Part shown: one piece after another, positions 7,413 through 16,259 of the stretch
Layout of the letters: the number at the start of each line of letters is the position of its first letter
How positions within the stretch are numbered: the stretch's first letter is position 1
Assembly: GCF_003731635.1 (NCBI RefSeq)
Contig: NZ_RCUA01000051.1
Coordinates: 1 to 40,800, forward strand
DNA length: 40,800 nucleotides
DNA from: Marisediminitalea oceani
GTDB taxonomy: Bacteria; Pseudomonadota; Gammaproteobacteria; Enterobacterales; Alteromonadaceae
Reading direction: 5' to 3'
Notes under the pieces: model-generated
What the model was told of the DNA's origin: nothing
Database searches by the model: none
The model's input: the letters and a program-made list of their open reading frames with translations, nothing else
Translations under genes and position numbers: made by a program

Positions 7413-9089
7413 ATGGAAAAAAACATCGATTTACGACAAACCAAAAAATACCTGGTTTCCTTATTAAAGCCGGAAGGCGGCTTTTTTGGTGTGGCAGTGG
7501 TGTATGGTGTAGCAATCAGTTTGCTTACCCTGGCGGTGCCGATTGCAGTGCAAACCCTCATCAATAGTATTGCCAACATAGGCTCTATCCGTGCCGTAAC
7601 GATTCTGGCAGCAATCCTGTTTACTACGCTTTTTGTATCGGGCATTTTCAGTGCGCTGCGTATGCGGGTGATGGAGTACTATGAGCGCCGTGTGTATACC
7701 CGGCTTGTCTCTCAGCTCGGGCTTAAAACCATTATGGCGCCCCACAGCTTTTTTGAAGGGCGGCGTAACACGTCGATTACCCACCGCTATTTCGACATTA
7801 TGACATTACAGAAAAACATCCCGTCACTGATGGTTGATGGGTTCGCCTTAGTGCTGCAAATTATTGTGGGTTTTACCCTGGTGTCGTTCTATCACCCGTT
7901 TTTGTTTGTACTGAATATGATCATTCTGCTGGTGATGTATCTGGTGTGGAAAATATGGGGGCCGGGCGCAAAACGCACTGCCATTGAGCTGTCTCAAACC
8001 AAATACGATACCGCGAAGTGGTTAAACGATGTGGCTGCTGCCCATGAGTTTTTTAAATCCTCCGACCATATGGATTACGCCGGGCGCAATACCGAAAGCT
8101 TCATTAAAAATTACATTGCCAAGCATAAGGGCCACTTTACCTTTACGTTTTCGCAAGCGGTGTCTTTTCTGCTGCTGTATGCCTTTGCCAGCGCCACCTT
8201 GCTCGGCCTTGGCGGCTTTCTGGTCGTGCAGGGGCAACTCTCTATTGGTCAGTTGGTGGCGGCAGAGCTGATTATGTCGGCAGTGTTCTTTGGGATCTCG
8301 CGGTTCAGCCAGTACCTTAAACTGTATTACGAGCTGTATGGTGCGGCAGAAAAAATAGGCTCTGCACTGGTTATCCCACAGGAAGAAACCCACGATGACG
8401 GCGCACGCATTCCGTCCTCATCCAAGCTGGTGTTTAAACGTCTGGCGCTGAGCCATTTTGAAGACAGCTGTTACCTGGATGCCACGCTGGAAGCGGGCCA
8501 TAAGTACTTTATAACGACTCGCAAGAGCTGGGTGCAAAAACAACTGGTGGGTTTCCTCAAGCGTTTTGAACGCCCGGCAAAGGGCGAGATTCTGCTCGGA
8601 GATTACAGTTTATTCGACTACGACATGTACGAATTACGCCAAGCCGTGAGCACGCTCGACCGCTCATTGATTGTGGAGTGTACTATCGAAGAATACCTGC
8701 GTCTGGCAGCACCTGAGGCAACGATAGCCGAGGTGCGAAAGGCGCTGGAATATGTCGGTCTTGATGAAGTGGTTGATAATCTGGATGAGGGCATTGCAAC
8801 ACGTATTTCAGTACTAGGCGACCCCTTACAGCCGCTGGAGTTTCTATTATTAAAACTGGCTGCGGCGGTTCTTTCCAAACCGCAGGTACTGGTGATCAAT
8901 CAGCATTTTGATGCTATTCCGCAAAGCATTAAAGAGCGCTTGCTGGACCGTATCGACCGGTTAGAGTGCACCGTTTTATACTTTACCAATATGCCCCTTA
9001 AAGGCGTGTTTAATGCCACTTTAAATTTGCAGGACGTGTTATACGTGGAAGACAGCGCAACCGATAACAAGGGAAAAGGTCATGAGTAA
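7413..9089 (+). CDS. Type I ABC exporter subunit with a degenerate ATPase domain
   Basis: The product is 558 residues. The first about 310 form an ABC type-1 exporter membrane domain with six hydrophobic segments (LLTLAVPIAVQTLINSI, IIVGFTLVSFYHPFLFVLN, ASATLLGLGGFLVVQGQLSIGQL). The C-terminal 220 residues occupy the place of the nucleotide-binding domain but lack its chemistry. At the Walker A position (about 363-376) there is FITTRKSWVQKQL with no GxxGxGKS. The signature LSGGQ is replaced by LGDPLQPLE near 468. Walker B reads VLVINQHFDAI near 492, with N and Q where D and E are expected. No switch histidine follows (YFTNMPL). It overlaps the HlyD gene by eight bases. It could work with another ATPase or use a non-ATP mechanism; I cannot tell which. 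Confidence 0.85.
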   Translation: MEKNIDLRQTKKYLVSLLKPEGGFFGVAVVYGVAISLLTLAVPIAVQTLINSIANIGSIRAVTILAAILFTTLFVSGIFSALRMRVMEYYERRVYTRLVSQLGLKTIMAPHSFFEGRRNTSITHRYFDIMTLQKNIPSLMVDGFALVLQIIVGFTLVSFYHPFLFVLNMIILLVMYLVWKIWGPGAKRTAIELSQTKYDTAKWLNDVAAAHEFFKSSDHMDYAGRNTESFIKNYIAKHKGHFTFTFSQAVSFLLLYAFASATLLGLGGFLVVQGQLSIGQLVAAELIMSAVFFGISRFSQYLKLYYELYGAAEKIGSALVIPQEETHDDGARIPSSSKLVFKRLALSHFEDSCYLDATLEAGHKYFITTRKSWVQKQLVGFLKRFERPAKGEILLGDYSLFDYDMYELRQAVSTLDRSLIVECTIEEYLRLAAPEATIAEVRKALEYVGLDEVVDNLDEGIATRISVLGDPLQPLEFLLLKLAAAVLSKPQVLVINQHFDAIPQSIKERLLDRIDRLECTVLYFTNMPLKGVFNATLNLQDVLYVEDSATDNKGKGHE

Positions 9090-10119
9090 AGCAGAAAACC
9101 GTTTTATGCAAAATATCACCTCCTTACCTGCGCAAATTATTCCCAGTGTGCACAAGGTGGTGTGCTGGGTGATTGCCTTTTTAGTGCTGGTTGTGGCGGC
9201 CGGACTGTACTTTACGCCGTGGATCCAAACCGCACATGGCTCGGGCGCGGTAGACTCGTTGGACCCGGTGGATCGCATGCAGGCCATTTCGGCGCTGGTT
9301 GATGGCCAGATCCAAACCTGGCATGTACGAGAGGGGATGCAGGTGAGAGCCGGCGATCCCATTGTTACGCTCATTGATGTGGATGCCCAGCGACTGGAAA
9401 AACTGCAGTCGCAGCTAGCGGCCACGCGGCAGGCGCATAAGGCCAACGAAACCGCTGTCGCCAATGCCGAGAGCAACCTGCAACGCCAGCAGGCACTTCA
9501 GGAGCAGGGTTTGGTGTCCCGTAAGGATGTGGAAGCGGCGCTGATTAAAGTGCAGGAGCTAAAAGCCAAGGCGGCTTCATCGCTGGCTGATATTAATCAG
9601 GTATCCATGGTACTTTCTCGTCAGGCTACCATGACCAAAACTGCGCCGGTCGATGGCACCATCCTGCGTTTATTTAACGGCGGTGGCTCAACCTTTGTAA
9701 AAGCCGGAGATGTGCTGGCGCAGTTTATTCCGAAAAATGCCGAGCGTACGGTACGTGTAATCATTAGCGGGCTGGATGCGCCACTGGTGAAGCCCGGCGC
9801 AAAAGCCCGCCTGCAGTTTGAGGGCTGGCCGGTGTTTCAGTTTAGCGGTTGGCCGGGCACTGCCATTGGGACCTTTGGTGGTGTAGTCACGTATGTTGAG
9901 CCTGTGGCGGATGCTACCGGCGCGTTTCAGGTGTGGATCAAGCCTGATGAGTCCGAGATGCCCTGGCCAGAGGAAAACATTGCCCGTTTAGGTAGTCGGG
10001 TGAAAGCCTGGATCCTGCTGGAAGAAGTGCGCCTGGGTTACGAGTTGTGGCGACAGCTCAATAACTTCCCGCCCCAGAAACCGGCCACCCAGGCCAGTTC
10101 GTCTGCACCAGGCTGGTAG
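9082..10119 (+). CDS. HlyD-family periplasmic adaptor of a type I secretion/efflux system
   Basis: The product is 345 residues. A single membrane anchor spans about 25-47 (VVCWVIAFLVLVVAAGLYF). Then comes a first lipoyl half (DGQIQTWHVREGMQVRAGDPIVTLID), a coiled-coil hairpin of about 110-170 rich in Gln, Ala and Lys, and the second lipoyl half (TAPVDGTILRLFNGGGSTFVKAGDVLAQF). A beta-barrel region follows. It would bridge the inner-membrane ABC subunit and the TolC-like channel. The start overlaps the end of the ABC gene (ATGAGTAA), which implies translational coupling. No obvious substrate gene (RTX toxin, adhesin, bacteriocin) is in the window. Confidence 0.92.
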   Translation: MSKAENRFMQNITSLPAQIIPSVHKVVCWVIAFLVLVVAAGLYFTPWIQTAHGSGAVDSLDPVDRMQAISALVDGQIQTWHVREGMQVRAGDPIVTLIDVDAQRLEKLQSQLAATRQAHKANETAVANAESNLQRQQALQEQGLVSRKDVEAALIKVQELKAKAASSLADINQVSMVLSRQATMTKTAPVDGTILRLFNGGGSTFVKAGDVLAQFIPKNAERTVRVIISGLDAPLVKPGAKARLQFEGWPVFQFSGWPGTAIGTFGGVVTYVEPVADATGAFQVWIKPDESEMPWPEENIARLGSRVKAWILLEEVRLGYELWRQLNNFPPQKPATQASSSAPGW

Positions 10120-10128
10120 GGGGCGGCA

Positions 10129-11532
10129 ATGACTAAACGCATTTTAGCGGTGGCCCTGCTGACGCTTACTGGTGGGGCGGTTACGTCGATTAAAGCGGAG
10201 CAGCTGTTGCCCACGGTTCCTGCGCTTATCGACAACATGCAGCAGTTGCACCCCTATGTAAATGTGCTGACTGAGAAAAATAACCAGCTGGTTTACGGCC
10301 TGGATAGCGCCCAGAGCGAATTCGACGGCCGCATTGAGCAGGATGTCAGTGGCCGGGTAGCTGGTTATTACGACGGCTCTGCCGCGGCCCAGCGCTTTGT
10401 CAAACCACTGGGTGATATGAACGCAAAGCTTATCAGTGAGTACCGCGTTGCCACCGGCGACTTCCCGGTTTACGAAGAGCAGTACAATACCTTATCAGGC
10501 GGTGAGGCCAGTATTGGTGTCGCCCTGTCGCTGCTGCAAAACCGCAGTATCGACAAGCGCCGGGTAGGGGTGAGTAACGCCGCATTAGCTATTGAGCAGT
10601 ATCAGGCTGAATTAGCCCTGAGCATGAATGACTTTTTATATAAGGGCCTTAGCCAGTATTTAAAGTGGTATGAAGTAAGCCTTAAAATTGCCGCGGTAGA
10701 GGAGTTGCTCGGTACGTTGAAATATCGTCGCGAAGGACTGTCGACCCGATTGAAAAGCGGCGATTTAGCCGAAGTCGATCTCACCGAATTTGAAGCCAGT
10801 ATTCTGGAGCAGAAGCTGGCCTTGTCGCAACTGCGTCAGACTCAGCGCGCCTCGGCACAGGCGCTGGCTTTTTACTGGCGAAATAGTGAGGGTGAGTCAC
10901 AGGTGATTGCCAGCGATGCGGCGTTGCCAGCCGATATTGAATGGCCATTTAATATCACCCCTGCACAGGCGGCCCGTCTGCGTAATGCCATCATGCAACA
11001 TCCGGCGTTAGCGGTACTGCGCACGGAGCAGAGCGTTACGCAGAATAAGTTTCGACTGGCAGAAAACCAGCTCTTACCCAAACTCGATGTAAAGGCGCTG
11101 GTGGCTAAAGATATGGGCAGCGGCCCGACATCACTGGCCGAAACCGAAGGTAAAATTGGCCTGACATTCTCTTATACTCTGGGGAACCGCAAAGCCAAAG
11201 CGGAAAAGGCGACCATGCGCTCTAAACTTAAGGTGCTGGAATATGAGGTCACTCTGGCCCAGGACCAGCTTAACCAACAATTTGAACAAGCCTATGCTTA
11301 CTGGCAGCAGGCCCACGAAGTGCTGGCACTGCAGCAGCAAAATGCTGAGCTGGCGGTTACCTTGTCGCAGCTTGAGCGCAAACGGTTTGATGCCGGCGAC
11401 AGTGATATGTTTAAGCTGAATGCCCGGGAGTCGGGTGTGCTAAAGGCAAAATTAAAAGCCATTGAGGCGCAGGTAGATTTACTTGCTGCAGAGCTCACTT
11501 TGCATAAAGTGGTGGCAGCGATTACTTCGTAA
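10129..11532 (+). CDS. TolC-family outer-membrane channel protein
   Basis: The product is 467 residues, with a signal peptide ending near KAEQL (about residue 23). It has the long alternating helical/strand pattern of outer-membrane efflux proteins, including two coiled regions (EFEASILEQKLALSQLRQTQ and LAQDQLNQQFEQAYAYWQQA) and the repeat-like QHPALAVLRTEQ segment that begins the second half. It is the third gene of the operon, nine bases after the HlyD gene, with a GGGGGCGGCA ribosome site. A dedicated channel within the operon suggests a self-contained exporter, not use of the housekeeping TolC. Confidence 0.9.
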   Translation: MTKRILAVALLTLTGGAVTSIKAEQLLPTVPALIDNMQQLHPYVNVLTEKNNQLVYGLDSAQSEFDGRIEQDVSGRVAGYYDGSAAAQRFVKPLGDMNAKLISEYRVATGDFPVYEEQYNTLSGGEASIGVALSLLQNRSIDKRRVGVSNAALAIEQYQAELALSMNDFLYKGLSQYLKWYEVSLKIAAVEELLGTLKYRREGLSTRLKSGDLAEVDLTEFEASILEQKLALSQLRQTQRASAQALAFYWRNSEGESQVIASDAALPADIEWPFNITPAQAARLRNAIMQHPALAVLRTEQSVTQNKFRLAENQLLPKLDVKALVAKDMGSGPTSLAETEGKIGLTFSYTLGNRKAKAEKATMRSKLKVLEYEVTLAQDQLNQQFEQAYAYWQQAHEVLALQQQNAELAVTLSQLERKRFDAGDSDMFKLNARESGVLKAKLKAIEAQVDLLAAELTLHKVVAAITS

Positions 11533-11542
11533 GAAAGAAAAA

Positions 11543-11566
11543 CGCTGCCCTGTTAACAGGGCAGCG
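11543..11566 (-). terminator. Bidirectional terminator between the exporter operon and the tricorn gene
   Basis: A perfect ten-base-pair stem CGCTGCCCTG / CAGGGCAGCG (11543-11552 / 11557-11566) with a TTAA loop. On the minus strand it is followed by TTTTTCTTTC, making it a strong terminator for the peptidase gene ending at 11575. It lies eleven bases after the TolC stop and can fold for that transcript too, though with a poorer T-run. Confidence 0.9.
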
Positions 11567-11574
11567 ACAGTTAA

Positions 11575-14500
11575 TTACGGCTCAATGTCATCCGCAGGTT
11601 CACTAACGCCAGGGTAGGCCTTGGGCGTTAAAGGTTTTACCGGGCGCTGCTTAATACGCTGCTGCAGATACTCAATCGCGGCATCCAGCTGCGCATCTTC
11701 ACCCATAAAAGTGGCATGCGGCAGATTGTCTACTTCAATGTCCGGAGCAATCCCCAATCCTTCGGTGATCCAGCGGCCATCCTCGGCGAATACCGGTAGC
11801 TCAGCTACCCGCGCCATGCCGTTATCGGCCAGGCGGTTGCGGCCACGCAACCAGATGCCGGCACCAGCGGTTTGTTTGCCGATCACCGGGCCTAAATCCA
11901 TGGCTTTTACCCCTGCAGTGAAGGTTTCACCGTCAGAGTAAGTGTACTGATCGGCCAGCACCACCAGGTGACCACGGAAAGTCTGTTGCATGTTGGTATT
12001 AGGTTCGCGGTTACCGCTGGTCCAGAACATCCAGACTTTGCGTAGCAGCTTTTCCAGAATCCAGCTATCGATATTGCCGCCGCGATTACGGCGTACATCA
12101 ATGATCAGGCCGTCTTTTTTGTAGGCGGCGTAAAACTCGCGAGCAAAATCCGACACATCATTGCTGCCCATGGCATACAAGTGCAGGTAGCCAATATCCT
12201 GGTCGGCCTGTTCTACTTTCTGGCGGTTACGGGTTGTCCAGTCCTGATAGCGCAGGCGGGCATCGGTGCGATTACTTACCGGATACACAATGGTTTGCAG
12301 TGCTTCACCATTGCGGCTCAGCCCCAACAGTACCTGACGGTCTGCCTGATTAAGCAATGCCTGATTTAATTCAGCCAGCGTGTTAATCGGGCGCGCATTA
12401 ATGCTGGTAATAATGTCACCTTCTTTGGCGTCAGTACCAGGTTTTAACAAGGGTGAGGCTTTGGCAGGCACTTCGTTGTCGTACTGGTAAATGCTGGCAA
12501 TTTGCACGCCCTCATCGGTTTGAAGCAAATTGGCGCCTAAACTGGCTGGGGCAGGACGATCAGGCTCCTGCGGTGTGTCGCCGCCATACACCTGTGAGTG
12601 CAGCACATTAAGCTCACCGGTCATCTGGCCAAGCACGTCGTTCAGTTCGGCGCGATCGGTAATGCGAGCCACCAGTGGCTGATATTTTTGTTTCATTGCT
12701 GCCCAGTCAACGCCCCGCATGGCTTTGTCGTAGAAGTAATCACGGTGCATCAGCCAGGCATCATGAAACAGTTGTTGCCATTCCTGCTGCGGATCGATAC
12801 GTAATTTCCAGGCCGACACATCGGCTTTCTGGTCGGTTTTATCTGACGGGAATTGTTTAGCAGCGCCAACAATAAAGATCTGATCGTTATTGCCGCTTTG
12901 TTTTAGCACCAGCATACTCTTGCCATCAGCGCTAAGCTTGTAGCTACTCAGGCCAGACATAAAGGTGCTGGTTTTATGATGCGGTGTTTGTTCAATAGCC
13001 TTAAGCACCGGTTTGCTGCCAGGCTCGGTCACCTGATCCCTGACATACAGGTATTTGGCGTTGGCTGCCAGGTCGCTATAGTTGCCGGGACTCACCGGTA
13101 CCTGCCAGAGTCTGTTCGTTAACTGTTCCCAGTCAATAAGCGGTGCCTCAGGGGCATTGTCTGCTTTCTCGCTGTCGCTGTCTTCTTCCGGTTCGACCTG
13201 TACCGTCAGTTCGGTAGGTTTTTGGAACGGGAAGGTTGCATCGGCTTTCAGCGCGTAGGCGAAAATCTGAGTGCGGCGGTCAAAGGTGGTACCCATGTTG
13301 CGGTCGCCCCAGGGCGAACGGGTGGTGGGGGTAAATTCCCGGTCTGATAAGAAGTACAGCCATTGCTGGTCCTGACTAAAAGCCGGAGAGTAGGAGTTGT
13401 ACTTGTCGCTGGTTAGCACCTGGCCGCGGTTTTCGGCAAAATTATGCACATAAATGCGCTGGCGTTCGTCGCCGAGCTTACTGGTGGTAATCGCCAGCAG
13501 CTGACTGTCGGCACTAAATACAATATCAGCGTAAGGGCTCATTTCGGTCTGGCCGGAGTAGAGCTTTTCAGTATCGCCCGTGTTGATATCGAGGATCCAA
13601 AGATCGCCGTTAAAATCGTCGAAGGCGAGCTTATTGCCATCGGGCGAGAGCACCAGTTGCCAGCGGCTGATGCTGGCGCCGCTGGTGAGCTGTTTGCGCT
13701 CGGATGAACCATCGGCAGCAAACTGCCAGATTTCCATTTCGCCACTGGCATCATTAATCGCATACACCCATTTACCGTCGTGGCTTAAAATAGCCTTACG
13801 TGAACGAGATGCCGCTGGCGTGTCAATTTCCACCAGGCGTTTGCCGTCGGTGCTGGCGATGGCCAGACGGCCGCGGGCCGTGAGGACCACCTGCTTGTTT
13901 TCGGCATTAAAATCTGCTGAAGTCAGGTATTTGGTGGGTTTGGTCAGCCAGTTATCCCGTAACTGAGGAAAGTCGCCACTCAGGGCAATGTCCAGTGTGC
14001 GGGTACGGCGATTGGCGATGTCGTAAATTTTAAGATCAGCGCCATGCTGAAAAATAATCCGGCCATTATCGAGGCTGGCCCGCTTAATGGGAAAGTCCTG
14101 AAAATCGGTTAGCGCTTTGGCGTTTTTACCAGAAGCCGACATAACCCACAGGTTGTCGTTACCATTTTGATTACTCACGAAATACAGTTTGTCGCCAGCC
14201 ACCATGGGTTCGCGAGCCGAAGCGTCGTGGGCGTCGGTCAGCAGCAGCGCCTCGGTTTGGCTGCCCAGTTTATAACGCCACAATTCGCCCTGTGCACCGC
14301 CGCGATAATAACGGGCGTTGTCGCGTGACACCTGCAGGCCAAACTGGGTGAAATAAAGCGTGTCAGAGGCTTCGTCAATGGCGCCTTCAATGGCATCGGC
14401 AACCGGTACTTCCTCGGTATTCAGGGTAACCGGATCCACCTGTTTTAACGACCAGTTATTGGTGGGGCCTACCCGGGTATTGGTGCTGTATAACAACTTG

Positions 14501-14847
14501 CCGTCGCCGGTCCACTGCTGCAGATAAACGTAGCTGTTTTCAAAGGTCACCCGCCTGGCCAGTCCGCCTTCAGTGGGGATCACATACACTTCGGTTGCGC
14601 CTTCATAGTTAGCGGTAAAGGCGATTTGTGTTCCGTCTGACGAAAAGGCCGCTTGTTGTTCCTGCGCCAGATTGGTGGTCAGGCGGCGGGTGGCTGTGTT
14701 TGTTATGTCATGTAACCAAAGGTCGCCTTCGGCGGTAAATACTACCTGGTTATCGTGCAGGTCCGGGTCGCGGTAGTAGCCGGATTTGGCCATGGAATGG
14801 AAGGACATGAGCAACAGGCTCATGCCGACAATGGTTCGTTTTTTCAT
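11575..14847 (-). CDS. Exported tricorn-like S41 family peptidase
   Basis: The mature start is taken at 14847 (MKKRTIVGMSLLLMSFHSMA, a good signal peptide), giving 1090 residues. An in-frame ATG at 14925 would put 26 extra residues ahead of the signal. The first about 650 residues are TolB/WD-like propeller repeats (AAFSSDGTQIAFTA, LVLSPDGNKLAFDD, PAFSQDQQWLYFLSD). A PDZ-like region follows (KEGDIITSINARPINTL), then the S41 core. Compared with archaeal tricorn (Ser745, His746, Ser965, Glu1023), His750, Ser971 (YSDGETF) and Glu1029 (TEGLGIAPD) are in place. The position before the histidine is Leu749 instead of Ser. It probably degrades peptides in the periplasm. Confidence 0.9.
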   Translation of the reverse strand: MKKRTIVGMSLLLMSFHSMAKSGYYRDPDLHDNQVVFTAEGDLWLHDITNTATRRLTTNLAQEQQAAFSSDGTQIAFTANYEGATEVYVIPTEGGLARRVTFENSYVYLQQWTGDGKLLYSTNTRVGPTNNWSLKQVDPVTLNTEEVPVADAIEGAIDEASDTLYFTQFGLQVSRDNARYYRGGAQGELWRYKLGSQTEALLLTDAHDASAREPMVAGDKLYFVSNQNGNDNLWVMSASGKNAKALTDFQDFPIKRASLDNGRIIFQHGADLKIYDIANRRTRTLDIALSGDFPQLRDNWLTKPTKYLTSADFNAENKQVVLTARGRLAIASTDGKRLVEIDTPAASRSRKAILSHDGKWVYAINDASGEMEIWQFAADGSSERKQLTSGASISRWQLVLSPDGNKLAFDDFNGDLWILDINTGDTEKLYSGQTEMSPYADIVFSADSQLLAITTSKLGDERQRIYVHNFAENRGQVLTSDKYNSYSPAFSQDQQWLYFLSDREFTPTTRSPWGDRNMGTTFDRRTQIFAYALKADATFPFQKPTELTVQVEPEEDSDSEKADNAPEAPLIDWEQLTNRLWQVPVSPGNYSDLAANAKYLYVRDQVTEPGSKPVLKAIEQTPHHKTSTFMSGLSSYKLSADGKSMLVLKQSGNNDQIFIVGAAKQFPSDKTDQKADVSAWKLRIDPQQEWQQLFHDAWLMHRDYFYDKAMRGVDWAAMKQKYQPLVARITDRAELNDVLGQMTGELNVLHSQVYGGDTPQEPDRPAPASLGANLLQTDEGVQIASIYQYDNEVPAKASPLLKPGTDAKEGDIITSINARPINTLAELNQALLNQADRQVLLGLSRNGEALQTIVYPVSNRTDARLRYQDWTTRNRQKVEQADQDIGYLHLYAMGSNDVSDFAREFYAAYKKDGLIIDVRRNRGGNIDSWILEKLLRKVWMFWTSGNREPNTNMQQTFRGHLVVLADQYTYSDGETFTAGVKAMDLGPVIGKQTAGAGIWLRGRNRLADNGMARVAELPVFAEDGRWITEGLGIAPDIEVDNLPHATFMGEDAQLDAAIEYLQQRIKQRPVKPLTPKAYPGVSEPADDIEP

Positions 14848-14981
14848 GGTGTTATTCACTTTGTCGTCGTTTTTTATAGTTGGTCGTGCACAGGGCAGTA
14901 AACGAGAGAAAGCCGGTAAAGTCAAACCGGGGCCGACAGATGGCTGTAAATCCCGGTTTGCTGGCAGGAGCAGGTGTAATG

Positions 14982-15194
14982 CTAATCTTCTTCCAGTTGA
15001 ATAAGGTCACCCGGCTCGCAATCCAGTGCCTCACAAAGGGCGAGCAGTGTGGAGAAACGAATAGCTTTGGCTTTGCCGGTTTTCAGGGTCGACAGGTTAG
15101 CCATGGTGATTCCAACGCGTTCAGACAATTCGGTGAGTGACATCTTGCGTTGCAGCATGACCATATCCAGATTTATTTTAATGGTTTTAGACAT
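14982..15194 (-). CDS. Small Cro/C1-type HTH regulator (YozG-like)
   Basis: The product is 70 residues, almost entirely a helix-turn-helix domain (MVMLQRKMSLTELSERVGIT, then MANLSTLKTGKAKAIRFSTL and CEALDCEPGDLIQLEED). This matches the short HTH regulators that usually sit beside DUF2975 membrane proteins. The start lies two bases after the stop codon of the DUF2975 gene, so the two are cotranscribed. The repeats upstream of the pair (15923-15952) are candidate autoregulatory operators. Target genes are unknown. Confidence 0.9.
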   Translation of the reverse strand: MSKTIKINLDMVMLQRKMSLTELSERVGITMANLSTLKTGKAKAIRFSTLLALCEALDCEPGDLIQLEED

Positions 15195-15196
15195 AA

Positions 15197-15871
15197 TTAT
15201 ATGGTCAGTGATTGTTCTTGTTTCATCTGAAAAGCGTACTCAAGGATCTGGGCCAGTACCAACAATGCTCCGCTAATCAGGATCCCTTCAATGGGTATTG
15301 AAACATAGGGGGAAAGTTGAAGCTGCTCATGAAATTCACCAATTTCAGCCAGTATTGCCATGCCGCACAGGTAGGTAATAAAAGGCGAAACAATGCTATA
15401 TACCAGGATAATCAAGCCCAGTTTTTTTACATAAGCGACATTTTCTAAGTCGAAAATACGCTGACCAGCCAGGTTAGCGAACAATTTACGCAGGTTATAT
15501 AGCGCGAGCAAACTGAATATACCGCTAATGAGTATTCTGTCTGTGTTGGCAATGAAAAAGGCTGCCTGGCCGCTGGTATTATTGAGCTTGAGCTTGCCAT
15601 CAACCTGCATTATCTCACTTGCCGTTGCGGTAACATCATTGGTAATTACCCTGGCGTTAAACAAGTATTCGATATCAGTATGACGCTCGCTGATTTCCGC
15701 GGGAATATTTAATCCGACAACGAGGATAAATCCAACTCCCACAACCATTGCAAGTACGCTTAAGTAATAAAGCAGATCGAACCACATCTTGAGCTCAGGG
15801 GTGTATTTAGGAGGGGGTAACTGGCTACTAGTATCAATAGTGTCTGATGATTCCTGATTTTTCATGGTCAT
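15197..15871 (-). CDS. DUF2975 family membrane protein
   Basis: The product is 224 residues with four hydrophobic segments at about 32-55, 108-128, 150-172 and 190-210. FANLAGQRIFDLENVAYVKKLG between segments two and three is the G-x-(I/V)-F-x-x-(E/D)-N motif that defines DUF2975. Function is not known; the standing partner is a YozG-like HTH protein, here two bases downstream. The pair may act as membrane sensor and regulator (inference). Start at 15871, or at the second methionine, 15865. Confidence 0.85.
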   Translation of the reverse strand: MTMKNQESSDTIDTSSQLPPPKYTPELKMWFDLLYYLSVLAMVVGVGFILVVGLNIPAEISERHTDIEYLFNARVITNDVTATASEIMQVDGKLKLNNTSGQAAFFIANTDRILISGIFSLLALYNLRKLFANLAGQRIFDLENVAYVKKLGLIILVYSIVSPFITYLCGMAILAEIGEFHEQLQLSPYVSIPIEGILISGALLVLAQILEYAFQMKQEQSLTI

Positions 15872-15922
15872 TTCCTTGCTTGGTTATGCTGATTGTTACT
15901 TTAGCGCATGTTTCTTTTTTTA

Positions 15923-15952
15923 CAATAATTTTTTATTGAAAAACAATAAAAA
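15923..15952. promoter_or_regulatory. Phased CAATAA/TTATTG repeats, candidate operator
   Basis: CAATAA (15923-15928), TTATTG (15933-15938) and CAATAA (15944-15949) are spaced about 10-11 bases, one helical turn. The last two form a perfect nine-base inverted repeat, TTTTTATTG-AAAAA-CAATAAAAA (15930-15952). The block lies about 50-80 bases upstream of the DUF2975-HTH start. Another copy of TTTTTATTG is at 16118-16126, on the ABC-F side of the same gap. Confidence 0.4.
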
Positions 15953-16259
15953 GTTATCGTTGTTCGTTATTTTTCATTGCTTTTTAGCTGCTTACATCAG
16001 CGCCGAATCTGTAACAAAATGTTGTGATCGCTTGCAATACTCAAAGGTGTTGGTTAAATTCTGCGCACTACCTTATGCGGAGTTAGCGCCATCATGAACA
16101 ACTAAGCCTGTCGTCCATTTTTATTGTTATTTTTTTTGGATCTACAGGGTTAGTCGGCGTAGCTCACTGTCGAAATAGTATGGCGCTTTACCGGCGCGAT
16201 ACCGCCTCTTAATATTTGTATGTGCTGCTAAGCTGAAGCCCGCTTATCGGGAGGCGCTA
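15953..16259. other. Intergenic region between DUF2975 and ABC-F genes
   Basis: No supported gene here. A plus-strand frame at 15864-16097 gives a Phe/Cys-rich translation unlike a real protein. The region holds a TTTTTATTG element at 16118-16126 and an AT-rich stretch to 16140 that could carry the ABC-F promoter. GGGAGGCG at 16249-16256 is the ABC-F ribosome site. Confidence 0.5.

Noticed and set aside
15864..16097. Plus-strand 77-residue frame between DUF2975 and ABC-F genes
   Set aside because: Phe/Cys-rich translation of AT-rich spacer, no ribosome site, overlaps the candidate operator.
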